From Curtobacterium salicis (lineage in GTDB: Bacteria; Actinomycetota; Actinomycetes; Actinomycetales; Microbacteriaceae), in the NCBI RefSeq assembly GCF_011759505.1, contig NZ_JAAOYO010000002.1, positions 620,001 to 684,000 on the forward strand: 64,000 nucleotides of DNA, read 5' to 3'. The translations under genes were made by a program, and so were the position numbers. A model generated the notes under the pieces. It had not been told where the DNA came from. It saw only the letters and a list, made by a program, of their open reading frames with translations, and did not search any database. Positions 25,710 through 33,847 of this stretch are shown piece by piece (position 1 is the first letter of the stretch; each line of letters starts with the position of its first letter).

Positions 25710-27155
25710 TCAGCGCTCGGCGCGACTCAAGGCGCCGAGCTTCTTTCCGCCGCGCTTGGGCGGATTGACCTTCGGTGTGTTCTCGCCCTCTTCGACGCCG
25801 TAGCCGTACCCGTAGCCGTACCGGCCGTAGCCGTAGGCTCCCGGGCCGCGGACGGGCATCATCGTGATGACGAAGCCCGCGATGGGTGCGCCCACGCTCT
25901 CGAGTGCCGAGACCGCGGCGGCGAGCTGGCCCTTGTGCGTCTTGCCCGAGGCCACGGCGACGATCGCGCCCGAGGCCTTCTTTGCCAGGATCGCGGCGTC
26001 GGTGACGGGCAGCAGCGGCGGTGCGTCGAAGAGGACGTAGTCGAACTCCTTTTCCAGGCGTTCGATGAGGTCCTGCATGGCGCGGGATCCGAGGAGCTCG
26101 GACGGGTTCGGCGGGATCTGACCGGCCGGCAGGACCACGAGGTTGCCGCGACCCCAGGGCTGGGCGACGTCCTCGAGTTCGGCGCGCCCGATGAGCACGT
26201 CGGTCAGGCCGGCGTTGGTCTCGACCTCCATGTACTCGGCGACGCGGGGACGGCGGAGGTCGGCGTCGATGAGGATCACGCGGAAGCCGGCACTGTCGAG
26301 CGCGATCGCGAGGTTGGCGACGGTGGTGCTCTTGCCCTCGGACTGCACGGACGACGTCATCACGAAGGTGCGGGCGCCGGTGCCGATGTCCAGGAACTGC
26401 AGGTTCGTGCGGAGCGTGCGGAACGACTCTGCCCGCGGGCTTCGCGGGTCGACCTGCACGATGAGCGGCCGCTCGGATGCCTTGCTGTCGAAGGCGATGC
26501 CGCCGACGACCGGCTTGTCGCTGATCTTCTCGACGTCCTGCTCGGTGCGGACGCGGTTGTCCAGCGTCTCGCGGAGGACCGCGATGCCGACGCCCAGGGC
26601 GAGCCCGACGAGCAGGCCGAGTACGACGTTCACCGGCACGTTGGGGCTGACCGGGACGCTCGGCACGTCAGCCTGCTTGACGCGGGTGAGCTTGACGCTG
26701 CTCGAGCCCTTCTCGTCGGTGGCTTCGATGTCCTCGACGACGTTGGTCAGGCTCTGTGACGTCGCGTTCGCGATGTCGGCGGCCTGCACGGGGTCCGTGT
26801 CGTTGACGCTGATCGAGATGAGGGTCGTGCTGGTCGGCGCGGTCGCGGAGACCATCGTCGCGAGCTGCTCGGCGTTCATGTCGAGCTGGAGCTTCGAGAT
26901 GACCGGCAGGAGCACGATCGGGGTCGACACCAGGTTCGAGTACGTCAGGACGCGCTGCTGGGTGAAGGTGTTGCCCTGCGCCAGGTCACTTGCGCTGCCC
27001 GAGGTCTCCGTCGAGACGAAGACCTGCGCCGAAGCGGAGTACACCGGCTTCTTGAGCAACGAGAAGCCTGCGGCAGCGGCAACTCCGACGAGTGCCAAGA
27101 CCAGGATGAGGACCCATCCCTTACGCAGCACGGTGATGTAGTCGCGTAGTTCCAC
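25710..27155 (-). CDS. Wzz/BY-kinase fusion controlling polysaccharide chain length
   Basis: 481 residues from GTG 27155 (GGAAGG ribosome site). The N-terminal Wzz domain has a membrane helix (WVLILVLALVGVAAAAGFSLL), an extracellular part and a second helix near residues 175-195 after a PxxP-rich segment (PSVPVSPNVPVNVVLG). The C-terminal tyrosine autokinase domain has Walker A SVQSEGKST (Lys about 275), Walker A' VILIDADLRRP (293-303) and Walker B YVLFDAPP. The tail contains a tyrosine cluster (YGYGRYGYGYGYG), the normal autophosphorylation site. It regulates EPS length and export with the polymerase. A low-molecular-weight phosphatase at 49863 could oppose it. Confidence 0.93.
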   Translation of the reverse strand: MELRDYITVLRKGWVLILVLALVGVAAAAGFSLLKKPVYSASAQVFVSTETSGSASDLAQGNTFTQQRVLTYSNLVSTPIVLLPVISKLQLDMNAEQLATMVSATAPTSTTLISISVNDTDPVQAADIANATSQSLTNVVEDIEATDEKGSSSVKLTRVKQADVPSVPVSPNVPVNVVLGLLVGLALGVGIAVLRETLDNRVRTEQDVEKISDKPVVGGIAFDSKASERPLIVQVDPRSPRAESFRTLRTNLQFLDIGTGARTFVMTSSVQSEGKSTTVANLAIALDSAGFRVILIDADLRRPRVAEYMEVETNAGLTDVLIGRAELEDVAQPWGRGNLVVLPAGQIPPNPSELLGSRAMQDLIERLEKEFDYVLFDAPPLLPVTDAAILAKKASGAIVAVASGKTHKGQLAAAVSALESVGAPIAGFVITMMPVRGPGAYGYGRYGYGYGYGVEEGENTPKVNPPKRGGKKLGALSRAER

Positions 27156-27299
27156 GCGGCCCGCCTTCCCCGACGATCCCGCCGCTCTCTCGTGGTCCCA
27201 ACACGAGTGCCCGGGGATGTCCCGGTGTACGGCATTCAAATAGTGCCACATGATCGAGCAACGCTCGGCTGTATCGGCCGTTCTGGTCCGTCGGTCCTC

Positions 27300-27305
27300 T
27301 ACGGT
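27300..27305 (+). promoter_or_regulatory. -10 box of the CPBP protease gene
   Basis: TACGGT followed by exactly 6 nt and ATG 27312, the leaderless arrangement also seen at 6804, 8399 and 59174. Confidence 0.5.
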
Positions 27306-27311
27306 GAGCGC

Positions 27312-28034
27312 ATGAGCACCGAGTCCGACGTGACCCACGCCGAGCCCGACACCAGTCGCCAGCGAGACCTCGTGATCCTGCTGGTCGCGCTCGGGGTGGC
27401 GGTCATCCTCGCCCGGGTCGCGTCCGGGTTCAGCACCGCCGGCAAGATCCAGCCGCCCGTCATGCAGGTCGTGGTGGCCGACTTCGCCGTCTGGCTGCCG
27501 CTCGTCGCGGGCATCGTCTGGGTGCTGCGCCGATCGGCGAGCACGGACGGCGCAGCGCGGCTCCGCCTGGGGCTCGGCGACGCGATCTTCGCGATCGGCA
27601 TCGTGATCCTGTGCCGGGTGTTCGACGTCTTCCTCGGCCTGGCGTTCACCGGCTCGACCGGGCTGACCCCGGCGCCGACCCTCGGGACGCCGGACGAGAC
27701 GTTGCTGATCGTGTCGGCCATCGGCATCGTGCTGGTGAGCCCGTTCCTGGAGGAGGTCTTCTTCCGCGGGCTCTTCCAGCGTCGGATGGCAGCCGAACTG
27801 ACCCCCCGGACCCGGTTCCTGGCCGTGCTGCTCACCGCGTTCCTGTTCGCGGTCCTACATGTCCTCCTCGGCGCCGGTTCGACCCAGCTCGAGGGCTTCC
27901 GGGTGTTCCTGACGATCTTCGCGCTCGGATCCCTGACCGGCACGCTGGTCGCGATGACCGACCGCATCGGCGGCGCGATCCTCGCGCACGTCCTGTTCAA
28001 CGCGGTGGCGGTCGTCGCGACCTGGCCCCGCTGA
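27312..28034 (+). CDS. CPBP-family intramembrane glutamic protease
   Basis: 240 residues with about seven membrane helices. The CPBP/Abi motifs are present: EEVFFRG (motif 1, about residue 147), FAVLHVLLG (motif 2 His) and AHVLFNAVAV (motif 3). Family members are CAAX-type proteases or bacteriocin-immunity proteins; the substrate here is unknown. It is read away from the EPS operon and has its own leaderless promoter. Confidence 0.88.
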   Translation: MSTESDVTHAEPDTSRQRDLVILLVALGVAVILARVASGFSTAGKIQPPVMQVVVADFAVWLPLVAGIVWVLRRSASTDGAARLRLGLGDAIFAIGIVILCRVFDVFLGLAFTGSTGLTPAPTLGTPDETLLIVSAIGIVLVSPFLEEVFFRGLFQRRMAAELTPRTRFLAVLLTAFLFAVLHVLLGAGSTQLEGFRVFLTIFALGSLTGTLVAMTDRIGGAILAHVLFNAVAVVATWPR

Positions 28035-28074
28035 CCGGTCACGCGCCTCCTGGACTGACCGGTCACGCGCCTCC
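28031..28074 (+). repeat. 20-bp direct repeat at the 3' end of the CPBP gene
   Basis: CTGACCGGTCACGCGCCTCC occurs at 28031-28050 and again at 28055-28074. The first copy contains the stop codon. The repeat includes the palindrome GACCGGTC. Confidence 0.8.
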
Positions 28075-28089
28075 CCGAAGGTGAGGCGC
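28067..28089 (+). terminator. Probable terminator of the CPBP gene
   Basis: GCGCCTC/GAGGCGC stem with a 9-nt loop, 33 nt after the stop. No T-tract. Confidence 0.5.
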
Positions 28090-28146
28090 ACTCGTCCCAC
28101 GAAATGCGGACAGACATCCGCCGGCGATCGCAGTACGAATACGCAA

Positions 28147-28164
28147 GGAGGTTTCGCAACCTCC
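28147..28164 (+). promoter_or_regulatory. Leader hairpin of the chitinase gene
   Basis: Perfect GGAGGTT-TCGC-AACCTCC stem-loop about 50 nt before the start. It sequesters a sequence identical to a strong ribosome site (AAGGAGG) and lies upstream of the functional GGAGGA at 28202. Confidence 0.4.
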
Positions 28165-28213
28165 CGCGAACTCGGGCAGCGTCGCCCGGGTCGCCCATCG
28201 TGGAGGATCTGTC

Positions 28214-29524
28214 ATGACCAGAACACCATCGATCGGACGTCGGGTCAGGCGTCTCGGGGTCGTCGCGTCGGTTGCCGGGCTCGTGCTCGGCGGAGCACTC
28301 GTCACCGCCGGACCGGCGAGCGCCGCGACGGCCTGCGCACCGGCTTGGAGCGCGTCCACCGCGTACTCCGGCGGCGCGAGCGTGAGCACCGGCACCACCA
28401 ACTACACCGCGAACTGGTGGACGCAGGGCGACGACCCGGCGACCCACTCCGGGGCGACGGGCTCCGGCCAGCCGTGGACCACGGCGGGCACGTGCACGCC
28501 GGGCAGCACCGGCGGGGGCGGGACCGGCGGCGGGGGGACCGGCGGGGGCGGAACGGGCGGCGGTACGGGGACGGGCACCGCCACCGGCACGCTGTTCAGT
28601 CCGTACAAGGACGTCACGGTGAACCTGAACTGGAACACCAACGTGATGCAGACCGCCGTCACCGGCAGCACGATCCCCGTGGCCGGCGGGTCGAACAGTC
28701 TCGCCACGAAGGTCCCGAAGCTGCGCGCACTGTCGCTCGCCTTCGCGACCGGGACGTGCGGCAGTGAGAACTGGGGTGGCGTGGCCGGCGATGCGTTCGC
28801 CAAGGCGAACGTCCCGGCGCTCGACGCCGCGGGCGTCGACTACGTCATCTCGACGGGAGGCGCGGCCGGCTCCTTCAAGTGCGCCACCGGGGCAGGGATG
28901 AACGCCTTCATCGCCCGCTACGCGTCGCCGCACCTGGTCGGCATCGACTTCGACATCGAGAGCGGCCAGTCCGCTGCCGACATCCGGGCGCTCGTCAGCT
29001 CGGCAGCGGCGGCGCAGGCGCAGTACCCGAAGCTCCGGTTCTCGTTCACGCTGGCGACCCTGGCGGCGTCGGACGGTTCCTTCGCCGGGCTGAACAGCAC
29101 CGGGGACACGACCGTCACGGCGGTCAAGGCCTCGGGTCTGACGAACTACACGATCAACCTCATGACGATGGACTTCGGCGGTCCGTCCTCGGCGGCGTGC
29201 GTGGTCACGAACGGCGCCTGCGACATGGGGGCCTCGACGGTGCAGGCGGTCAAGAACCTGCAGCACACCTACGGCACGCCGTTCAGCAAGATCGAGGTCA
29301 CGCCGATGATCGGTGTCAACGACGTCGTGAGCAACGTGTTCACGCTCGCCGACGTCGACACGGTCTCGGCGTACGCCCGCGCGAACGCGCTCGCGGGGGT
29401 GCACTACTGGTCGCTCGACCGCGACACCCCGTGTGCGCAGAGCACTGCCTCGGCGACGTGCAGCTCCCGTCCGGACGCTGCCCTGTCGTACACGAACCGG
29501 TTCCTCACCGCCCTGGGGAAGTGA
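28214..29524 (+). CDS. Secreted GH18 chitinase-like protein with CBM5/12
   Basis: 436 residues. A long signal peptide ends near ASA (about 37). A CBM5/12 chitin-binding domain follows (PAWSASTAYSGGASVSTG, YTANWWTQGDDP), then a Gly/Thr linker (97-125) and the GH18 barrel. The active-site strand reads LVGIDFDIESG: Asp245, Asp247 and the catalytic Glu249 are kept, but the first Asp of DGxDxDxE is Val. The barrel ends with VHYWSLDRDTP. It probably cleaves or binds chitin outside the cell. A GGAGGA ribosome site lies 6 nt before the ATG; the upstream hairpin may modulate translation. Confidence 0.88.
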   Translation: MTRTPSIGRRVRRLGVVASVAGLVLGGALVTAGPASAATACAPAWSASTAYSGGASVSTGTTNYTANWWTQGDDPATHSGATGSGQPWTTAGTCTPGSTGGGGTGGGGTGGGGTGGGTGTGTATGTLFSPYKDVTVNLNWNTNVMQTAVTGSTIPVAGGSNSLATKVPKLRALSLAFATGTCGSENWGGVAGDAFAKANVPALDAAGVDYVISTGGAAGSFKCATGAGMNAFIARYASPHLVGIDFDIESGQSAADIRALVSSAAAAQAQYPKLRFSFTLATLAASDGSFAGLNSTGDTTVTAVKASGLTNYTINLMTMDFGGPSSAACVVTNGACDMGASTVQAVKNLQHTYGTPFSKIEVTPMIGVNDVVSNVFTLADVDTVSAYARANALAGVHYWSLDRDTPCAQSTASATCSSRPDAALSYTNRFLTALGK

Positions 29525-29548
29525 GCTGACAGCACTGCCTGATCCTGG

Positions 29549-29588
29549 CGGGCCACCGGGTGCGACCTCCGTCGCGGCCGGTGGCCCG
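29549..29588 (+). terminator. Terminator of the chitinase gene
   Basis: Stem CGGGCCACCGG (29549-29559) with CCGGTGGCCCG (29578-29588), 25 nt past the stop codon. Confidence 0.65.
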
Positions 29589-29736
29589 TCGGCGTCTCCA
29601 TGCCCTGGGAAAGGAGCGCTGTGCACGGGGCGATCCGTGCCTCCCGTCTGGTCCGCTGAGCGCCGCCGAGGCGACACATCCTGCTTGCGGTCTTCCATGC
29701 GGGAGCTATGAGGCCCTACAGTTTCCCACGTTGTAA

Positions 29737-29766
29737 CGCGGGCGCCTAGGGGGCGCCCGCGCTTTT
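29737..29766 (+). promoter_or_regulatory. Terminator-like hairpin in the GH31 gene leader
   Basis: Stem CGCGGGCGCC/GGCGCCCGCG with loop TAGGG, then CTTTT. It ends 40 nt before the TTG start of the GH31 gene and follows a promoter-like TACAGT (29717-29722). The chitinase gene already has a hairpin 190 nt earlier, so this one could act as an attenuator. Confidence 0.45.
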
Positions 29767-29805
29767 CCCGAAACCGGACGACGCCGTCCACGAGGAGCCC
29801 ACCCC

Positions 29806-32800
29806 TTGCGTCCCACTCTCATCCCGACCCGGGGGCGCCGCCGCGTCCTCGGGTCGTCCCTCGCCGCAGCCGTCGTCGGAGCGCTCGCGCTCGGCGGCCT
29901 CGGCATCTCCGCCCTGCCGGCCGCCGCCGCGCCGGACGCCCGGACGGTGGTGTCGGGTGACGCCCGCTTCCAGGTCCTCTCCCCCACCCTGATCCGCACC
30001 GAGTACGCCGGCGATGGACAGTTCACCGACCAGGGCACGTTCAACGTGGTCGGGCGTGACGACTTCGCCGCCACCCCGTTCACGAAGACCGTGCAGGACG
30101 GCTGGCTGACGCTCGACACCGGCTCGATGACCGTGCAGTACCGGGAGGGCACCGGCGACTTCAGCCAGGACAACCTCCGCGTGACACTGAAGACCTCCGT
30201 GGGTCAGGCCGTCACCGGCTCGCCCTGGGTCACGACGCAGACGCCCTCCTGCGCGATCGGCACGCTCTGCGAAGGTGAGGCGCTCGCACTGCAGGGCCTC
30301 GCCAACGCGACGGACCACGCCGGGTACACCGGTGCCGGCTTCGCCGCCGGGTTCGAGAACGTCGGCAACTCGATGACGTTCCGCACCGACGTGGCGAAGG
30401 CCGGGTCGTACGACCTGGCCATGCGCTACGCCAACAACCAGGGCGGCGACGGCAAGGTCGAGACCCGCACCCTGAGCATCGTCATCGACGGCGGGGCCCC
30501 GGTCACGCTGCGCCTGCCCGCCGGTGCGAACTGGGACGAGTGGAAGCAGACCAGCGCCGCCCTCGACCTGACCGCCGGACAGCACACCGTCCGGATCGTC
30601 CGTGGCGACTCGGACTCCGGCCGCGTGAACGTCGACAGCCTGGCGATCGTCCCCGCGGGAGGCGCCTACCCGGCACCCACCGCTGCCTCCGCCGGCCAGG
30701 ACTGCGCCTTCGGCGTCGTCTGCCAGGCCGAGGACGCCGCACGCACCGACCCCGCGACCGTGGCGACGAACCACAACGGGTTCGCCGGTGACGGGTTCGT
30801 CGCCGGGTTCGAGCGGGCGGGTGCGCAGATGAACGCCCACGTCACGGGTGTCCCGGCGGCGGGCGACTACGCGCTGCAGGTCCGGTACGCCAACGGCTCC
30901 GCCGCGACGCCGACGCTGACGGCCGCCCCCGCAGGCCAGACCGCCACGACCGGTGAACTCCCCCGCACCAGCGGGTGGGACTACTGGAACACGGCGACCA
31001 TCCCGGTGCACCTGGCCGCCGGCACGAACGACGTCGCGATCGGCTGCCCGACCGTGGCGAACAACTGCAACGTGAACTTCGACACGATCGCCGTCGTCGA
31101 CCAGAGCTCGCCGGTCCTCGCCGCGCACGCTCCGCTCGGTGGCTACCGTCGTGACCTCGACACGGCGAACGGTGCCGCGAAGACCAACCCCGGTCTGTTG
31201 TACCAGGACGGCTGGTCGCTGCTCGACGACACCGCTTCGGCGCTCTACGACACCACAACGGAGCAGACCACGCCCCGTGGCGACCACGGCGGCAAGGGCT
31301 ACCAGGACGGCTACGTCTTCGGGTACGGCACCGAGTACACGACCGCGCTGAAGGACCTGGCGACCCTGACCGGGCCGTCGAAGCTCCTGCCGCAGTGGGC
31401 CTACGGCGTCTGGTACTCCGAGTACTACGACCGCTCGCAGCAGGACTACCTGGACATCGCGAAGCGCTTCAAGGCCGAGGGCGTCCCCGTCGACGTCATG
31501 GCGATCGACACCGACTACAAGGTCGGCAGCCCGACGAACCAGGGTGACAGCAAGTGGGACGGCTGGTCGGTCGACCCGGCCCGCATCCCCGACATGACGA
31601 GCCTGCTCGCCGACTGGCACGCCGACGGCATCCACAACACCCTCAACATCCACCCGTCGATCTCGAGCAAGGACCCGAAGTTCGCCGAGGCGCAGGCCAC
31701 CGCGAAGGGCAAGCTCACCAAGGGCGACGGCGACCGCTACCTGTTCGACTGGTCGGACCCCGACCAGCTCAAGGCCTACTTCGACCTGCACACCTCGCTG
31801 CAGCCGAAGGGCGTCGACATGTGGTGGCTCGACTGGTGCTGCAGTGAGAACTCGAAGTACTCCGCCAACGGTGTCACGCCGGACGCGTTCATCAACCAGC
31901 AGTACGCGAAGTACACGGACGCGCAGCTCAAGGGCCGCGGTCTGGCGTTCTCCCGTGCGTACGGCTCGCTGACCGCGGGTGGCTACGGCAACCCGCAGGC
32001 CGTGGCGACCGGCCCCTGGGCCGACAAGCGCACGACCGTGCACTTCACCGGGGACACCACGTCGTCATGGGAGGAGCTCGCCGCCCAGGTCGGGTACACG
32101 CCCGGTGAGTCGGCAGCGACCGGCCTCTCGGCGATCAGCCACGACATCGGTGGGCACAACGGTGGCCAGTACGGCATCGAGGGCAAGGAACCGGGCACGA
32201 CCCAGCTGCCGCCGGACATGTACGCACGCTGGGTCCAGTTCGGTGCCTTCCAGCCGATCGACCGCCTGCACAGCAACCACAGCGACCGGCTGCCCTGGCA
32301 GTACCCGGCCGAGGCAAACGCGTCGGCGAAGCAGTTCCTCAACCTCCGCGAGGACCTGCTCCCCCTGACGTACACCCTGGCCGCCGACGCCACGACGACC
32401 GGCACCCCGATGCTGCAGCCGCTCTACCTGCAGTACCCGGAGGCGCAGGAGTCCTACGCGCAGGCCGGCAAGGAGTACCTGTACGGCAAGGACGTCCTGG
32501 TCGCCCCGGTCACCACGGCGAACAACGACGCGGGCACCGCGACCACCTCGGTGTGGTTCCCGGCCGGCGACTCGTGGACCGACTGGTTCACCGGCACGAC
32601 GTACAAGGGCGGCACGACGGCCGACGTCACGACGGACCTGAGCACCATGCCGGTGTTCGTCCGCAGCGGCGGCATCGTCCCGACCCGCTCGCACCACGTC
32701 GCGAACGACGCCGCACCGCTCGACGCGGTCACGGTGACGGTCGCGACCGGCGCCGAGGGCAGCTTCGCCCTGCACGAGGACTCGGGCGAGGGTCAGCCGA

Positions 32801-33693
32801 CTCCCGCCGGCACCACGGCCCGTGCGGCGTCGGACTCCGCCTCGACCACGATGCGGTTCACCAAGCAGGCCGACGGCGGCACGCTCGACATCGCCCCCGC
32901 GGACGGCTCGTTCACCGGCCAGGTGCGCGACCGCTCGTGGACGGCGACCTTCACCGACGCCGACCGACCGGAGTCCGTCACGATCGACGGGGCCCCCGTC
33001 GCCGCGTCCGACTGGACGTACGACGCCGACAGCCGCACCATCACGGTGCCGGTCGCCGAGCGCTCGGTGACGGACCGGACCATCGTGCGGTACTCGAGCC
33101 TCGCGGCTGCGGTGCCGAGCCTCCAGGTCGAGTCGCCGCGCGTCGCCGCCGGTGACACGCAGACCGTCACGGGCACCGGGTTCCCGGCGAACGCGACGGT
33201 CACGCTGTCGACGACGCCGGCGCTCGGCGGCCGGGTCACCGTGCAGACGGCGGCCGACGGCACGTTCCGCGCCGACCTGCCGGTGCCGACCACGGCCGCC
33301 TCCGGACGGGTCTCGGTGTCCGCCTCGGTGGGTGGTGTCGTCCTGGCACGGACCGCGTTCACGGTGACCGTGGCGGCCACCACGCCGCCGACGGCCTCGC
33401 CGTCGCCCACGCCGGGCTCGCCGTCGCCGACGCCGACGCCGGGGACCGGTCCGGGTGCCGGCAACGGTCCGGGCGCTGGCAACGGTCCGGGCGCTGGTCC
33501 GGGCACCGGCAACGGTGGTGACGTCGGCAACGGTGGTGCCGGTGCACAGCCGGGAGGCACGCCCTCCGCCGGTGACGGCGCCCTCGCCTGGACGGGTGCG
33601 AACGTCGTACCGATCGGGATCCTCGCCGTGGTGCTGCTCACCGCGGGCGGGCTGCTCCTGGCACAGCGCCGCCGACGCCACCGGGCCGAGTAG
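29806..33693 (+). CDS. Wall-anchored GH31 alpha-glycosidase with two inserted carbohydrate-binding modules
   Basis: 1295 residues from TTG (GGAG 9 nt upstream). Signal peptide, a GH31 N-terminal beta region (about 45-145), then two CBM6/35-like modules inserted at about 148-290 and 300-430 (each with a C-x-x-G-x-x-C-x-x-E opening and NHxGFxGxGFVAGFE-type strand). The GH31 barrel follows with nucleophile Asp676 in WWLDWCC and acid/base Asp750 in FTGDTTS. After it come a DUF5110-like beta domain, an Ig/IPT-like domain, a Pro/Ser/Gly linker, the LAWTG sorting motif (1260-1264), a membrane helix and a basic tail. It likely removes alpha-linked xylose or glucose from plant or microbial glycans at the wall. 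Confidence 0.92.
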   Translation: MRPTLIPTRGRRRVLGSSLAAAVVGALALGGLGISALPAAAAPDARTVVSGDARFQVLSPTLIRTEYAGDGQFTDQGTFNVVGRDDFAATPFTKTVQDGWLTLDTGSMTVQYREGTGDFSQDNLRVTLKTSVGQAVTGSPWVTTQTPSCAIGTLCEGEALALQGLANATDHAGYTGAGFAAGFENVGNSMTFRTDVAKAGSYDLAMRYANNQGGDGKVETRTLSIVIDGGAPVTLRLPAGANWDEWKQTSAALDLTAGQHTVRIVRGDSDSGRVNVDSLAIVPAGGAYPAPTAASAGQDCAFGVVCQAEDAARTDPATVATNHNGFAGDGFVAGFERAGAQMNAHVTGVPAAGDYALQVRYANGSAATPTLTAAPAGQTATTGELPRTSGWDYWNTATIPVHLAAGTNDVAIGCPTVANNCNVNFDTIAVVDQSSPVLAAHAPLGGYRRDLDTANGAAKTNPGLLYQDGWSLLDDTASALYDTTTEQTTPRGDHGGKGYQDGYVFGYGTEYTTALKDLATLTGPSKLLPQWAYGVWYSEYYDRSQQDYLDIAKRFKAEGVPVDVMAIDTDYKVGSPTNQGDSKWDGWSVDPARIPDMTSLLADWHADGIHNTLNIHPSISSKDPKFAEAQATAKGKLTKGDGDRYLFDWSDPDQLKAYFDLHTSLQPKGVDMWWLDWCCSENSKYSANGVTPDAFINQQYAKYTDAQLKGRGLAFSRAYGSLTAGGYGNPQAVATGPWADKRTTVHFTGDTTSSWEELAAQVGYTPGESAATGLSAISHDIGGHNGGQYGIEGKEPGTTQLPPDMYARWVQFGAFQPIDRLHSNHSDRLPWQYPAEANASAKQFLNLREDLLPLTYTLAADATTTGTPMLQPLYLQYPEAQESYAQAGKEYLYGKDVLVAPVTTANNDAGTATTSVWFPAGDSWTDWFTGTTYKGGTTADVTTDLSTMPVFVRSGGIVPTRSHHVANDAAPLDAVTVTVATGAEGSFALHEDSGEGQPTPAGTTARAASDSASTTMRFTKQADGGTLDIAPADGSFTGQVRDRSWTATFTDADRPESVTIDGAPVAASDWTYDADSRTITVPVAERSVTDRTIVRYSSLAAAVPSLQVESPRVAAGDTQTVTGTGFPANATVTLSTTPALGGRVTVQTAADGTFRADLPVPTTAASGRVSVSASVGGVVLARTAFTVTVAATTPPTASPSPTPGSPSPTPTPGTGPGAGNGPGAGNGPGAGPGTGNGGDVGNGGAGAQPGGTPSAGDGALAWTGANVVPIGILAVVLLTAGGLLLAQRRRRHRAE

Positions 33694-33724
33694 GTCCGCA
33701 GCGCGGCAGCATGACGCAGAGGAT

Positions 33725-33754
33725 GGCGGGGTACCCGGGAACGGGTGCCCCGCC
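33725..33754 (+). terminator. Terminator of the GH31 gene
   Basis: GGCGGGGTACCC pairs with GGGTGCCCCGCC (one G-T pair) around a GGGAAC loop, 32 nt after the stop. It contains GGGGTAC by chance of stem composition. Confidence 0.7.
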
Positions 33755-33847
33755 GTCCTCGTTGTACGACAGGTGTCGGATGGGTCACCCCCTCTTCGGG
33801 TCCGCGCCCCGCCGGACCGGACCGTTGTCCAGTAGCCTCGGCTGAGC

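Noticed and set aside
28031..28074. Direct repeat as a phage attachment site
   Set aside because: The copies are 4 nt apart with no integrase or tRNA gene nearby.
29737..29766. T-box or riboswitch in the GH31 leader
   Set aside because: Only a single hairpin is visible; no specifier loop or known aptamer sequence.
33725..33754. GGGGTAC as another GTACCCC regulatory box
   Set aside because: Here it is part of a terminator stem after the GH31 stop codon, not upstream of a gene at the conserved distance.
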